Source: Symbiodinium natans
Taxonomy: Eukaryota > Sar > Dinophyceae > Suessiales > Symbiodiniaceae
Direction of reading: 5' to 3'
NCBI GenBank assembly: GCA_905221605.1
Contig: CAJNDS010002758.1
Location: 267,115 to 291,405, forward strand
Length of the DNA stretch: 24,291 nt
Shown: in pieces, positions 8,642 through 15,789 of the stretch
Layout: each line of letters begins with the position of its first letter
Numbering within the stretch: the first letter of the stretch is position 1
The notes under the pieces: generated by a model
What the model saw: the letters and a program-made list of their open reading frames with translations, nothing else
Told to the model about the DNA's origin: nothing
The model's database searches: none
Program-made: the position numbers and the translations under genes

Positions 8642-8683
8642 GGTTGACGCTGAGGGTTTTCAGGAGTAAGCCGCCCATATGGG
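8639..8683 (+). other. Gag-Pol junction with three in-phase TGA codons
   Basis: Gag and Pol share one phase, separated by TGA at 8639-8641, 8645-8647 and 8651-8653. After the third TGA the phase is open into Pol. Read one base later, the stretch 8610-8666 is open and gives a protein-like acidic peptide (CAVAEVDAEGFQE) until TAA 8667. In that register lies GGGTTTT (8654-8660), which fits the X-XXY-YYZ pattern of a -1 slippery heptamer and would lead back into the Pol phase. A TTTTCAG at 8657-8663 could also serve as a splice acceptor. Whether any of these is used cannot be told from sequence. Confidence 0.55.
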
Positions 8684-11600
8684 TTGGCCGGGGTAAGCGA
8701 GGAAGCTGAAGAAGAGCCAGCGCCCGAGGTCGAGCACCCCGACCCCGAGGTTGAAGCTGCAGCAAAAGCGGTGCCCCCTATCGCAATCGACAGGGCAAAG
8801 CTCCTAAAGACAGGTTGGACTTCTGGTGTTGCCGGATTTCCTTACGTCATTGTGGGGCACAAACCCAAAACCTTTAGGACTCCAAGTCCCAAACACCCCC
8901 GGTGCGATGTCAGGACCACGTGGATCTTTCAGGACTCAGCATGGACTAAGGTCGAAGACAAGGTCCACATCCGTGAGCTTCCCAACAAGGCGGCCAAATT
9001 CGACAGGCCGTGCGCAATGAGCATTACGGTGTTCAGCATTTCGGAAGAGGATGACGTTGAGCCTGATAGTGACGCTGAGGAGCCAACTGCCCGGAGTCGT
9101 TCCGAGGCCGCTCTAAAGGCGGAAGCCATAAGTCTTGAGCACCAATTCACGCATAGACCAAAGAATCCTTTCTGTCCTGTTTGTCAACGCGCAAAGATGT
9201 TGGCCCCACAAGCCCGTAAGAAGGGTGGTTCGAGCACAATTGTTTCGGAGAGTTTTGGGGACCACATCACTGTTGATCACATCATCACGCGTGACCTTCG
9301 GGATCATGGCTTTCAGGACGAAAGAGTTGCCCTTGTCATCAAAGATGTCTTCTCGAAGTTCCGGTACGTTTACCCTTCACCCACTAAGTCTAGTGACCAA
9401 TGTCATGAAGACCTCTTGCACTTCTTAGGGCAGAAGCATGCTGCGGGGGTGATGTACTCGGACAACGCCCAGGAGCTCAAGAAGGCCATTAAGGATCTCG
9501 GAATCAGACATAACACCTCGCGTGAGTATGTCGACTCCAACAAGTCCGTCATAGAACGAGAGATTCGTACAGTCTTAGAGGGTACCAGAGCTAATTTGAC
9601 TCAGTCTGGTCTCCCTGAGAAGACTTGGCCACTTGCGGCTCAGCATCACACCATTGCTCTTAACGTCACCAAACGGTTGGATGACGGTGTTGTCCCTTGG
9701 GAAGCGAGGTATGGGGAGCCTTTCACGGGGATGATCATTCCGTTCGGGGCTAAGGTCTTGTTCCGGAACAACCCCAAACAAGGAACTCCTCCCACCACGA
9801 AGTTCGGCCCCACTGGGGTTGAAGGCATCTTCTTGGGATACCACATCCAGCCTGGTTTCATTTGGCGGGAAGAGTATTTGGTGACCCCTGTTCATAACTG
9901 CGAACAAATGTTCGAAACTGGGAATTTCCCTATCCTTCGTGCAAAACGACTTGAACTCATTCCAGGTGACTTTACCTTCCCCATGAGGCCGTCTGAAATT
10001 GCCATCAGGGACGCGACCGAGGCACCACGCCTGGAGGACCAGGACTGCGAGTGGGACCCGGATGCTCCTGAGTCATGGCCAGACACGAAGGGCGAGGGAG
10101 AAGGTAGTGCCAGGGATCAGGTTTCTGGTGTTGGGAAGGAGGTTGTCACTGAAAGCGTTGTTGCCCCCGAAATACCCTCAAGCTCTTCGGAAGGCATCGC
10201 AGCTAAGATGACCAAGCACGACCCCACTAGGATGCCCGATGGCAAACCTGTTCCCGCAGGGTACAACTGGGATGGTGTTCGTCTTGTCAGGAACAAGAGG
10301 GGCTCAAAGAGATCTCCTGACACGCCTTCAGAGTTCTGGCATATGTACTCCGCCAAGCAACGTGAAGAAGACATTGCCAGATACGAACGTAAGAAACAAC
10401 TCGAAGCTGAAGAGGAACGCCGGAAGGTCGAACGCGAAGCTCCTGCCATGCCGGTTTGTTCCGAACCCCTCAAAGAAGAGCACAGAGACAGAATGAAGAA
10501 ACTTTACTGGGATAAGCTTGGGTATATCGCGGGACAGCAACTTGCCCTTGTCGCCAGGGTGGTCGGAGCTAAGGAGATCGAAAGCACTCCGGCTGCTAAG
10601 GCTGCAATGGACAAGGAGTGGAAGAAGCTCTGCGATAAAGCCTGTTGGCTTGAGAAGAAGGTGCGGGAGTACCGAGATGTGGCGGCCGAAGCCCAACACA
10701 AGCAAACCAAGGCCCATTTTGGGAAGGTGTTTGAGATATGTTCTGTTAAGGGCGATGAGTTACCTGAAGGTCACCCCCAACGCAAATGGAAGGGGCGTAG
10801 TGTCTTCCAGGGAAACAACGTTCAAGATGAAAATCATGACCATGCCATCTTTGCAGAACTAGGCTCAAGCCCCGCAAGTATGGAGGCCGGTAAGGTGATT
10901 GATGTTTTCGGTAGCCAGCCAGGGTACTCTAAGCAGCAAGCCGATTCTCGCCAGGCGTACACCCAGGCCCTTTTCAAAGGCGTCGAGACCTGGGTCAGAC
11001 TCCCTAGAAACCGGTGGCCCCCGGAATGGGAGAAGTTTGCTGATCCGGTTTGCCCGTTGCGCTTGGCACTTTATGGCCACCCTGATTCAGGGGGGATATG
11101 GGAGCAGCATTGTACCAAACAACTTGAAAGCATTGGCTTTACTGCTGTTCTCCCCGAGATTTGGCAGTCAGTATTCTACCATCCTGAATTAGATCTCCTT
11201 CTCGTAGTGTACGTAGACGACTTCAAGATGGCCGGCCCCTCTGCGAACTTGGAGGAGGGGTGGAAGCGTATCTCCAAGGTGATCGACATGGACCCTGCAG
11301 AGGCCCTAGGGAGGTATTTTGGCTGTCATCATCAGGAAGAAAATGGTGTTAAGTTGCCTAGAGAAGCGCACCCCTTTGCGTACGTCTTTGATAAGAAGCA
11401 TGCTGCTGCCGCTGCCGGGGATAGCCCTGGGCCTACGAGGACCGAGGACTATTGGGAAGTTGACCCCGAACTCGCAGCTGTAGTCAAGCATCATGTTTAC
11501 CCCAGAAAGCGCCTGTATGTGCCAACTGAAGATGATGTTAGGCGTTTTCCTACCATGTCTAACACTCGCATTACTCAAATGGACGGTGGCGAAACCTGGC

Positions 11601-14600
11601 ACGATGATTTCAACGTAGCTAGGGACGCTCCCCAGAAGAGCTGGTGGACGGGGAAGACGTATTTTCCTCTTGTCGATATTGAACCCGAGGAGTTTCGCCA
11701 TGCACTCGCAGCTAAGGCAGGGAAGGCCGGCAAACGGTCTAAGGCCGAAGCAAAGCGCGAAGCGAGGCAGAGCAGATTCAAGTCGACGGAGACCATCAGT
11801 GAAGGGACTATACCCGCTATGTCCAAACCGGTGAATGTCATGTATTACGATATGAAGGATTTTCTCATTTCGTGCGTTGACCGGTACTGTGAACTGGCAA
11901 AGGTTCCTAAATCTTCCCTGAAGAGCGTTGCCACACCGTTCCATGAAAACAAAATTGCAAAACCCCTAGATCCCAACGAGCCAGTTGGGAGACTCCAACC
12001 CATCGCTAGCCGCGTCTTGATGAAGGTGCTGTTTGCAGCAAGGATGGCTAGGTGGGACTTACTGCGTGCCACTCAGTCTCTCGCCTCGAGAGTTACCAAG
12101 TGGAGCAAGGACTGCGACGTGGGTTTGCACAGGTTGATGAGTTACATCAATTCGAGTTTGGATCTTAAGATGAGAGGGTTCATAGGTGATCGCATTTCGG
12201 AGTGTAAGCTGTGGATGTTTTGTGATGCAGACCATGCTGGCAGTCATGATAGCAAATCCACCTCCGGATGCGCACTCTACCTGGTAGGCCCGAACACCTA
12301 CTTTCCCCTCAACGCCTTTTCTAAGAAACAAACAAGCATTACCACGTCCAGCACCGAAAGCGAAGTGGTCGCGGCCAACCACGGCATCAGAGCCCAGGGG
12401 CTTCCAAGCCTCAGCCTATGGATGTTCTTATGGAAGGAAGTGCTGATCGCAGCCGACCATAAGGTTAGGCCGAAGAAACCACCCACTTGGACTAGCAATG
12501 ACGTGGTAGCTCGGATTGACCCTGAGATTGATGAGATTCGATACGGCGATGTGCTCCCTGATGGCAGGTCCGTTGCGGATCTTAATGGGCTTCAGGTGCA
12601 CTTGAGTTCCAAATTCTCTGTTCAGGTGTTAGAAGACAACCAAGCTACGATCGTCATTCTGCTTAAAGGGGATAGTGAGAAGCTGAGGCATACCGACCGG
12701 ACGCAACGTATTTCGTTTGCCTGGTTGAAACAGCAGTTTGAACGTGAGTTCTTTGATCTCATCAACGTCGACACCAGCGAACAGGTAGCTGACATCTTCA
12801 CTAAGCCGTTTGCTGATCGTTCTAAGTGGGAACACGCATTAGGTCTGATTGCACACGTGTGGACTAAGGATCAGGGGGGTACTGGCAAGTTCCCCAAGAG
12901 TACTGCACCTCAGGAGCCTACACCTGTTGTTCACGCTCACCCTGTGGTGCAGCCGGAGGACGCTGGTCACTTGGCTCAGCAACTCTCCAAAGATCGCAAT
13001 CACACGGCAAAGGCCTTAGAGCAGTTAGCTGCTTGCATGTACCCCACTAAACGTAAAACCCGACGTAAGATGATCAAAACCGACCCTAAAGGCTACTACC
13101 ACATTTTTGGGCAGTGGACCTACGGCGGGATGCAGGGCATCACTAAGGCTACTCAGGAGTGGAAGACGATTGCGCAATACCTCAACGACTTTGCGCGTGC
13201 ACATGCACCTCCAGATTTCACCTGGACGTCGCTGGTGTTTAACAACAATTCGCAGTCTAAGGTTCACTCTGACAGTCACAATGCAGGAGGGAGTAAGAAC
13301 TTCGTTTTCAGTGTTGGGGATTACTCAGGTGGGGAAATTTGGGTAGAAGACAATTCGGTTTCCGACAAGGACGCAGTGTACAAGGTCGATGCGAAAGGCA
13401 AGCGACTCAAGGGAAGTCCGCACCCTAGTTTAAGGAAAGCCTTCCTCTTTGACCCCAAAAAGAAGCACTGTGTTCTCCCTTACCAAGGTCGTAGATACTC
13501 CGTAGTTGCTTACACTGCCCTTTCCCACCAGAAGCTCTCCTCCGAAGAACGTCATCTCCTCAGTGATCTCGGTTTCAGGCTACCTCGCGTGGAAGCGACA
13601 GCTACGCCTGCCCGAGAAAGCTCGAGGCCGCAGGGATTCAACCGAGTCATCGTTGAGTTTTGCTGCGGACCTGATAGCAAGTTAGGAACCCCTCGTCCTG
13701 CTAGCGAAGGCTGTCATGTTCATCGTGTAACCATCCAAGATGATGCTACTCGCAATTCCACCATCCACAAACTAGTCCAACACACCCGCGCCCTCTGCGA
13801 CGAGGGGGGAGATACGACGAAACCGATTTTGGTGTATGCGTCGCTCCCGTGCACTGGTGGTAGTCCATGGAAAAAGGAAGTACCCCGTGCTCGTCATCTC
13901 GCAAGGATTGCTTGCGGGAAGTGCGGAGTCCTCCGTCTTGAAGGGCAGCACATATGCTTCAGCTGTGGCGCTGGGGTAAATCAGAAGAGCTCCCAACAAA
14001 CGTTGAGGACGTTCCTGGCCGCCTCCCGCGAGTCCATCTACCAGTCTGCAGCAACTGAGCTCGGCATCAACATCACAGAGCTGTGTTCGGCCGATCTCAG
14101 GAGCTCCCAAGCAGGGTGGGAAGCCGATATTCGCGGAGGACTCTCCTTTGGCGCACACGCCATAGAGAACGCCAGGAAGTGGGTCAAGCTGCGCAAGAAG
14201 CACGGCTTCCACGGCTCCGCCGATAAATTTGACAACGTGGACGAGTATGCCTTGAAGTCATTGAAGGCGGGACGCAGCCGCAGGATGTGCTGCGTGGATG
14301 ACTGCCTCGTGAATGCATACTTGCCCAGTGCCGGGCGGAGTTGGGAGCAAAGAACCCTCGGTTACGGCTCTCGGGCTGGAAACCGCGGGGACGCCAACAG
14401 CTTGGCGAGGCTCACATTTTTCACCGCAAGTGCGGATGACATGGTAGCAGCGAACTTGATCGCACAACACAAGGATCCTCTTTTTGCGATTGAGTGGCTG
14501 GGAACTTTCCTTAACACCTCCGACTTCATCAAGGTGTGCACCTCGACCTTCACTGGTGATGTGGCAATCCCTGATCCGAAGGAGCGGGATCTCACTGAGT

Positions 14601-14929
14601 GGGTGCAGACGTTGCTAAGCAACCAACTCCCCCACGCAGAGCGCTTCGTCCAAGAGAAGGAGAAGGACAAGGAGAGGGCCCGAGCCGCTCAGCCCAAAAC
14701 GGCCACTGCCCCCTACCGTGCAGAGAAGGGCAGAGGCAAAGGATCGGGCCAAACGACTCAACACTCACGAGCTCCCCAAAGTGGGGAAGCCGGCGGTTCG
14801 CGCAACCGAGGCCAAAGCAGCAGTCGCTACTGGGATGATCGTTCCTGGAGCGACAACTACTGGGGCCGAGGATGGCAGCAAGAGCACCGGCCGCCATGGC
14901 GATACGATCGCTACAATCGTGAGTGGTGA
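8684..14929 (+). CDS. Copia Pol polyprotein with oxygenase-like and methyltransferase-like extension
   Basis: The frame is open from 8654; 8684 is only a TTG, and the first in-frame ATG is at 9017 (residue 112, counting from 8684). Integrase: zinc site H153-H157-C164-C167, catalytic D198, D260 and E291, then a copia-type C-terminal region near 350-400. Reverse transcriptase: D754 and Y843-V-D-D846. An insert at about 912-1040 contains the EDYWEVD module (921-927). RNase H: D1181, acidic pair in STESE (1223-1227), D1318. ADIFTKPF (1369-1376) marks where copia Pol normally ends. The remaining residues hold a 2OG/Fe(II) oxygenase-like fold (H1528, D1530, H1595, R1603/1604), methyltransferase-like motifs (1655-1668, 1717-1729), a zinc ribbon (C1744, C1747, C1758, C1761), an unrecognised region of about 250 residues and an RG/Y/W-rich tail. 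All core catalytic residues are present. The lack of an ATG suggests expression by recoding, or by splicing to the ATG at 9017. Confidence 0.92.
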   Translation: MAGVSEEAEEEPAPEVEHPDPEVEAAAKAVPPIAIDRAKLLKTGWTSGVAGFPYVIVGHKPKTFRTPSPKHPRCDVRTTWIFQDSAWTKVEDKVHIRELPNKAAKFDRPCAMSITVFSISEEDDVEPDSDAEEPTARSRSEAALKAEAISLEHQFTHRPKNPFCPVCQRAKMLAPQARKKGGSSTIVSESFGDHITVDHIITRDLRDHGFQDERVALVIKDVFSKFRYVYPSPTKSSDQCHEDLLHFLGQKHAAGVMYSDNAQELKKAIKDLGIRHNTSREYVDSNKSVIEREIRTVLEGTRANLTQSGLPEKTWPLAAQHHTIALNVTKRLDDGVVPWEARYGEPFTGMIIPFGAKVLFRNNPKQGTPPTTKFGPTGVEGIFLGYHIQPGFIWREEYLVTPVHNCEQMFETGNFPILRAKRLELIPGDFTFPMRPSEIAIRDATEAPRLEDQDCEWDPDAPESWPDTKGEGEGSARDQVSGVGKEVVTESVVAPEIPSSSSEGIAAKMTKHDPTRMPDGKPVPAGYNWDGVRLVRNKRGSKRSPDTPSEFWHMYSAKQREEDIARYERKKQLEAEEERRKVEREAPAMPVCSEPLKEEHRDRMKKLYWDKLGYIAGQQLALVARVVGAKEIESTPAAKAAMDKEWKKLCDKACWLEKKVREYRDVAAEAQHKQTKAHFGKVFEICSVKGDELPEGHPQRKWKGRSVFQGNNVQDENHDHAIFAELGSSPASMEAGKVIDVFGSQPGYSKQQADSRQAYTQALFKGVETWVRLPRNRWPPEWEKFADPVCPLRLALYGHPDSGGIWEQHCTKQLESIGFTAVLPEIWQSVFYHPELDLLLVVYVDDFKMAGPSANLEEGWKRISKVIDMDPAEALGRYFGCHHQEENGVKLPREAHPFAYVFDKKHAAAAAGDSPGPTRTEDYWEVDPELAAVVKHHVYPRKRLYVPTEDDVRRFPTMSNTRITQMDGGETWHDDFNVARDAPQKSWWTGKTYFPLVDIEPEEFRHALAAKAGKAGKRSKAEAKREARQSRFKSTETISEGTIPAMSKPVNVMYYDMKDFLISCVDRYCELAKVPKSSLKSVATPFHENKIAKPLDPNEPVGRLQPIASRVLMKVLFAARMARWDLLRATQSLASRVTKWSKDCDVGLHRLMSYINSSLDLKMRGFIGDRISECKLWMFCDADHAGSHDSKSTSGCALYLVGPNTYFPLNAFSKKQTSITTSSTESEVVAANHGIRAQGLPSLSLWMFLWKEVLIAADHKVRPKKPPTWTSNDVVARIDPEIDEIRYGDVLPDGRSVADLNGLQVHLSSKFSVQVLEDNQATIVILLKGDSEKLRHTDRTQRISFAWLKQQFEREFFDLINVDTSEQVADIFTKPFADRSKWEHALGLIAHVWTKDQGGTGKFPKSTAPQEPTPVVHAHPVVQPEDAGHLAQQLSKDRNHTAKALEQLAACMYPTKRKTRRKMIKTDPKGYYHIFGQWTYGGMQGITKATQEWKTIAQYLNDFARAHAPPDFTWTSLVFNNNSQSKVHSDSHNAGGSKNFVFSVGDYSGGEIWVEDNSVSDKDAVYKVDAKGKRLKGSPHPSLRKAFLFDPKKKHCVLPYQGRRYSVVAYTALSHQKLSSEERHLLSDLGFRLPRVEATATPARESSRPQGFNRVIVEFCCGPDSKLGTPRPASEGCHVHRVTIQDDATRNSTIHKLVQHTRALCDEGGDTTKPILVYASLPCTGGSPWKKEVPRARHLARIACGKCGVLRLEGQHICFSCGAGVNQKSSQQTLRTFLAASRESIYQSAATELGINITELCSADLRSSQAGWEADIRGGLSFGAHAIENARKWVKLRKKHGFHGSADKFDNVDEYALKSLKAGRSRRMCCVDDCLVNAYLPSAGRSWEQRTLGYGSRAGNRGDANSLARLTFFTASADDMVAANLIAQHKDPLFAIEWLGTFLNTSDFIKVCTSTFTGDVAIPDPKERDLTEWVQTLLSNQLPHAERFVQEKEKDKERARAAQPKTATAPYRAEKGRGKGSGQTTQHSRAPQSGEAGGSRNRGQSSSRYWDDRSWSDNYWGRGWQQEHRPPWRYDRYNREW
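12848..13600 (+). other. 2OG/Fe(II) oxygenase-like domain in Pol
   Basis: This is a sub-region of the Pol frame. After the RNase H end, a linker leads to a double-stranded beta-helix signature. It has KVHSDSHN (iron ligands H1528 and D1530, plus N1533), SGGEIWVED about 16 residues on, a distal H1595 and R1603/R1604 in QGRRYSVVAYT, which would bind 2-oxoglutarate. The H-x-D-x-x-N pattern followed by GG-E-x-W resembles the TET/JBP branch, whose members oxidise methylated cytosine or thymine in DNA. Dinoflagellate DNA is known to carry 5-hydroxymethyluracil, so a base-modifying role is conceivable. That role is inference; a protein or RNA hydroxylase remains possible. Confidence 0.65.
13636..13870 (+). 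other. Truncated methyltransferase-like segment in Pol
   Basis: This is a sub-region of the Pol frame. VIVEFCCGPDSKLG (1655-1668) resembles the SAM-binding motif I of C5-cytosine methyltransferases. VYASLPCTGGSPW (1717-1729) resembles motif IV with its catalytic Pro-Cys (P1722-C1723). Expected later motifs (ENV, QxRxR) are not visible: soon after W1729 the sequence turns into a zinc ribbon. This could be a decayed or rearranged methyltransferase, or a different SAM-type fold. Retrotransposon-borne cytosine methyltransferases have been reported in eukaryotes including Symbiodinium, so the class is plausible here. Confidence 0.5.
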
Positions 14930-15166
14930 AGGCCTTATACCCGTTTTTCCAAACCGAAGTGTTTGCATGTTTCTTTTGCAGGCATCATGTATCCCCGCCG
15001 GTGTTTAAATTTCTCAATCCGGTGCGCGGCGATCGATGCTTAGGCCGATCCCGAATTCAAAGGATCACCACAGAGCTGAGCTTCGCAACTTTCGCGAAAC
15101 ACACGCAGTGGATGTCCACTTGCCGGTTTGCACATAGCGCACCTCATCGATTAGACATCATTCGGT
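14930..15166 (+). other. Copia 3' untranslated region
   Basis: This is about 240 bp between the Pol stop and the purine tract. There is no open frame of note; a short frame running to 15168 overlaps it without any start or domain support. The stretch TGTTTCTTTTGCAG ending near 14983 looks like a good splice acceptor but has no obvious partner. Confidence 0.6.
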
Positions 15167-15174
15167 GAGGGGGG
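15167..15174 (+). other. Polypurine tract
   Basis: GAGGGGGG lies directly against the first base of the 3' LTR (15175), the position where plus-strand DNA synthesis is primed in LTR retrotransposons. Confidence 0.85.
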
Positions 15175-15331
15175 TATTGTTTATCTTCGGATAACGTACT
15201 CGTTTTCCATGTTGTGCATACCAGTGTGTTACCCGTTGCATTGATGCTCTTAGCCCTCTGGAGAAAATAGGCGCGCCCTCCATGGCTTAACGGTATCTAC
15301 TCTGTTTGGTGTGGTCAAACCTGAATCTATA
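15175..15331 (+). repeat. 3' long terminal repeat (157 bp)
   Basis: It matches the 5' LTR over all 157 bases in my reading, with the same TATTG start and CTATA end. Because the two LTRs are copied from one template at insertion, no visible difference means a recent event. It would also supply the polyadenylation region, though no specific signal is recognisable. Confidence 0.96.
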
Positions 15332-15336
15332 TTGGC
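15332..15336. repeat. TTGGC target duplication of the copia element, right copy
   Basis: This is the partner of 4885-4889. Beyond it the left arm resumes with GGCCTTCGACCC, matching the reverse complement of the right arm just inside 15945. Confidence 0.96.
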
Positions 15337-15597
15337 GGCCTTCGACCCATCTTTGGGGCGCAGCTGTGCTGCTGGGAAAACCCCAGACCCTGTATACCCC
15401 CTTAAACCCTACACCCTAAAACTCTAAAACCCTAAAACCCTAAACCCTAAACGCCTTAAACCCTAAACCCTAAAACCCTAAACCCCCTACCAACCCTGAA
15501 GCCCAGAAAGTTAAGAACAGACAGCGCCGAAACCTAAAAACCTTAAGGCTCTGAAGCTCCGAAACCCGGGCCCGGGCAGAGCCGAAACCACCAGAGG
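15337..15597. repeat. Left arm, inner segment next to the palindrome centre
   Basis: After the copia insertion the left arm continues with a short CCCTAAA-type telomere-like run (about 15402-15485), then GC-rich sequence with the self-complementary CCCGGGCCCGGG near 15566-15577. It ends at ACCACCAGAGG. The reverse complement starts at 15684. No gene is seen. Confidence 0.88.
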
Positions 15598-15683
15598 CCC
15601 CAACCAGTTCGGGAAAGTAGCGCTAGTTTCCCGATCTCTCGGAGGCCCATTTTGGACCCCCCCCTGTCGACCTTTGGGCCTGC
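15598..15683. other. Spacer at the centre of the giant inverted repeat
   Basis: These 86 bp have no partner in the other arm and form the loop of the giant inverted repeat. Inside, 15611-15632 is a small imperfect palindrome (GGGAAA-GT-AGCGCT-AG-TTTCCC). The spacer ends in a C-rich tract (15656-15664). No coding potential is seen. Confidence 0.85.
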
Positions 15684-15789
15684 CCTCTGGTGGTTTCGGC
15701 TCTGCCCGGGCCCGGGTTTCGGAGCTTCAGAGCCTTAAGGTTTTTAGGTTTCGGCGCTATTTGTTCTTAACTTTCTGGGCTTCAGGGTT

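Larger units (their letters stand above)
4890..15331 (+). mobile_element. Full-length Ty1/copia LTR retrotransposon, 10,442 bp
   Basis: The element has two direct LTRs of 157 bp, a 5-bp target duplication, a candidate primer-binding site right after the 5' LTR, two long open frames in copia order (Gag, protease, integrase, reverse transcriptase, RNase H) and a purine tract touching the 3' LTR. It is about twice the length of a typical copia element of roughly 5 kb; the excess lies in the coiled-coil N-terminus of Gag, an insert in the reverse transcriptase region and about 700 residues after RNase H. The LTRs look identical by eye, which implies recent insertion. It sits in only one arm of the inverted repeat, so it arrived after that element formed. 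Confidence 0.97.

Noticed and set aside
8684-8700. Independent translation start for Pol at 8684
   Set aside because: The codon is TTG, with no ATG in frame until 9017. The upstream ATG at 8679 is in another frame and stops after five codons.
11306-11944. 212-codon minus-strand frame inside Pol
   Set aside because: It is antisense to the reverse transcriptase region and has no domain; it is a shadow of the coding strand.
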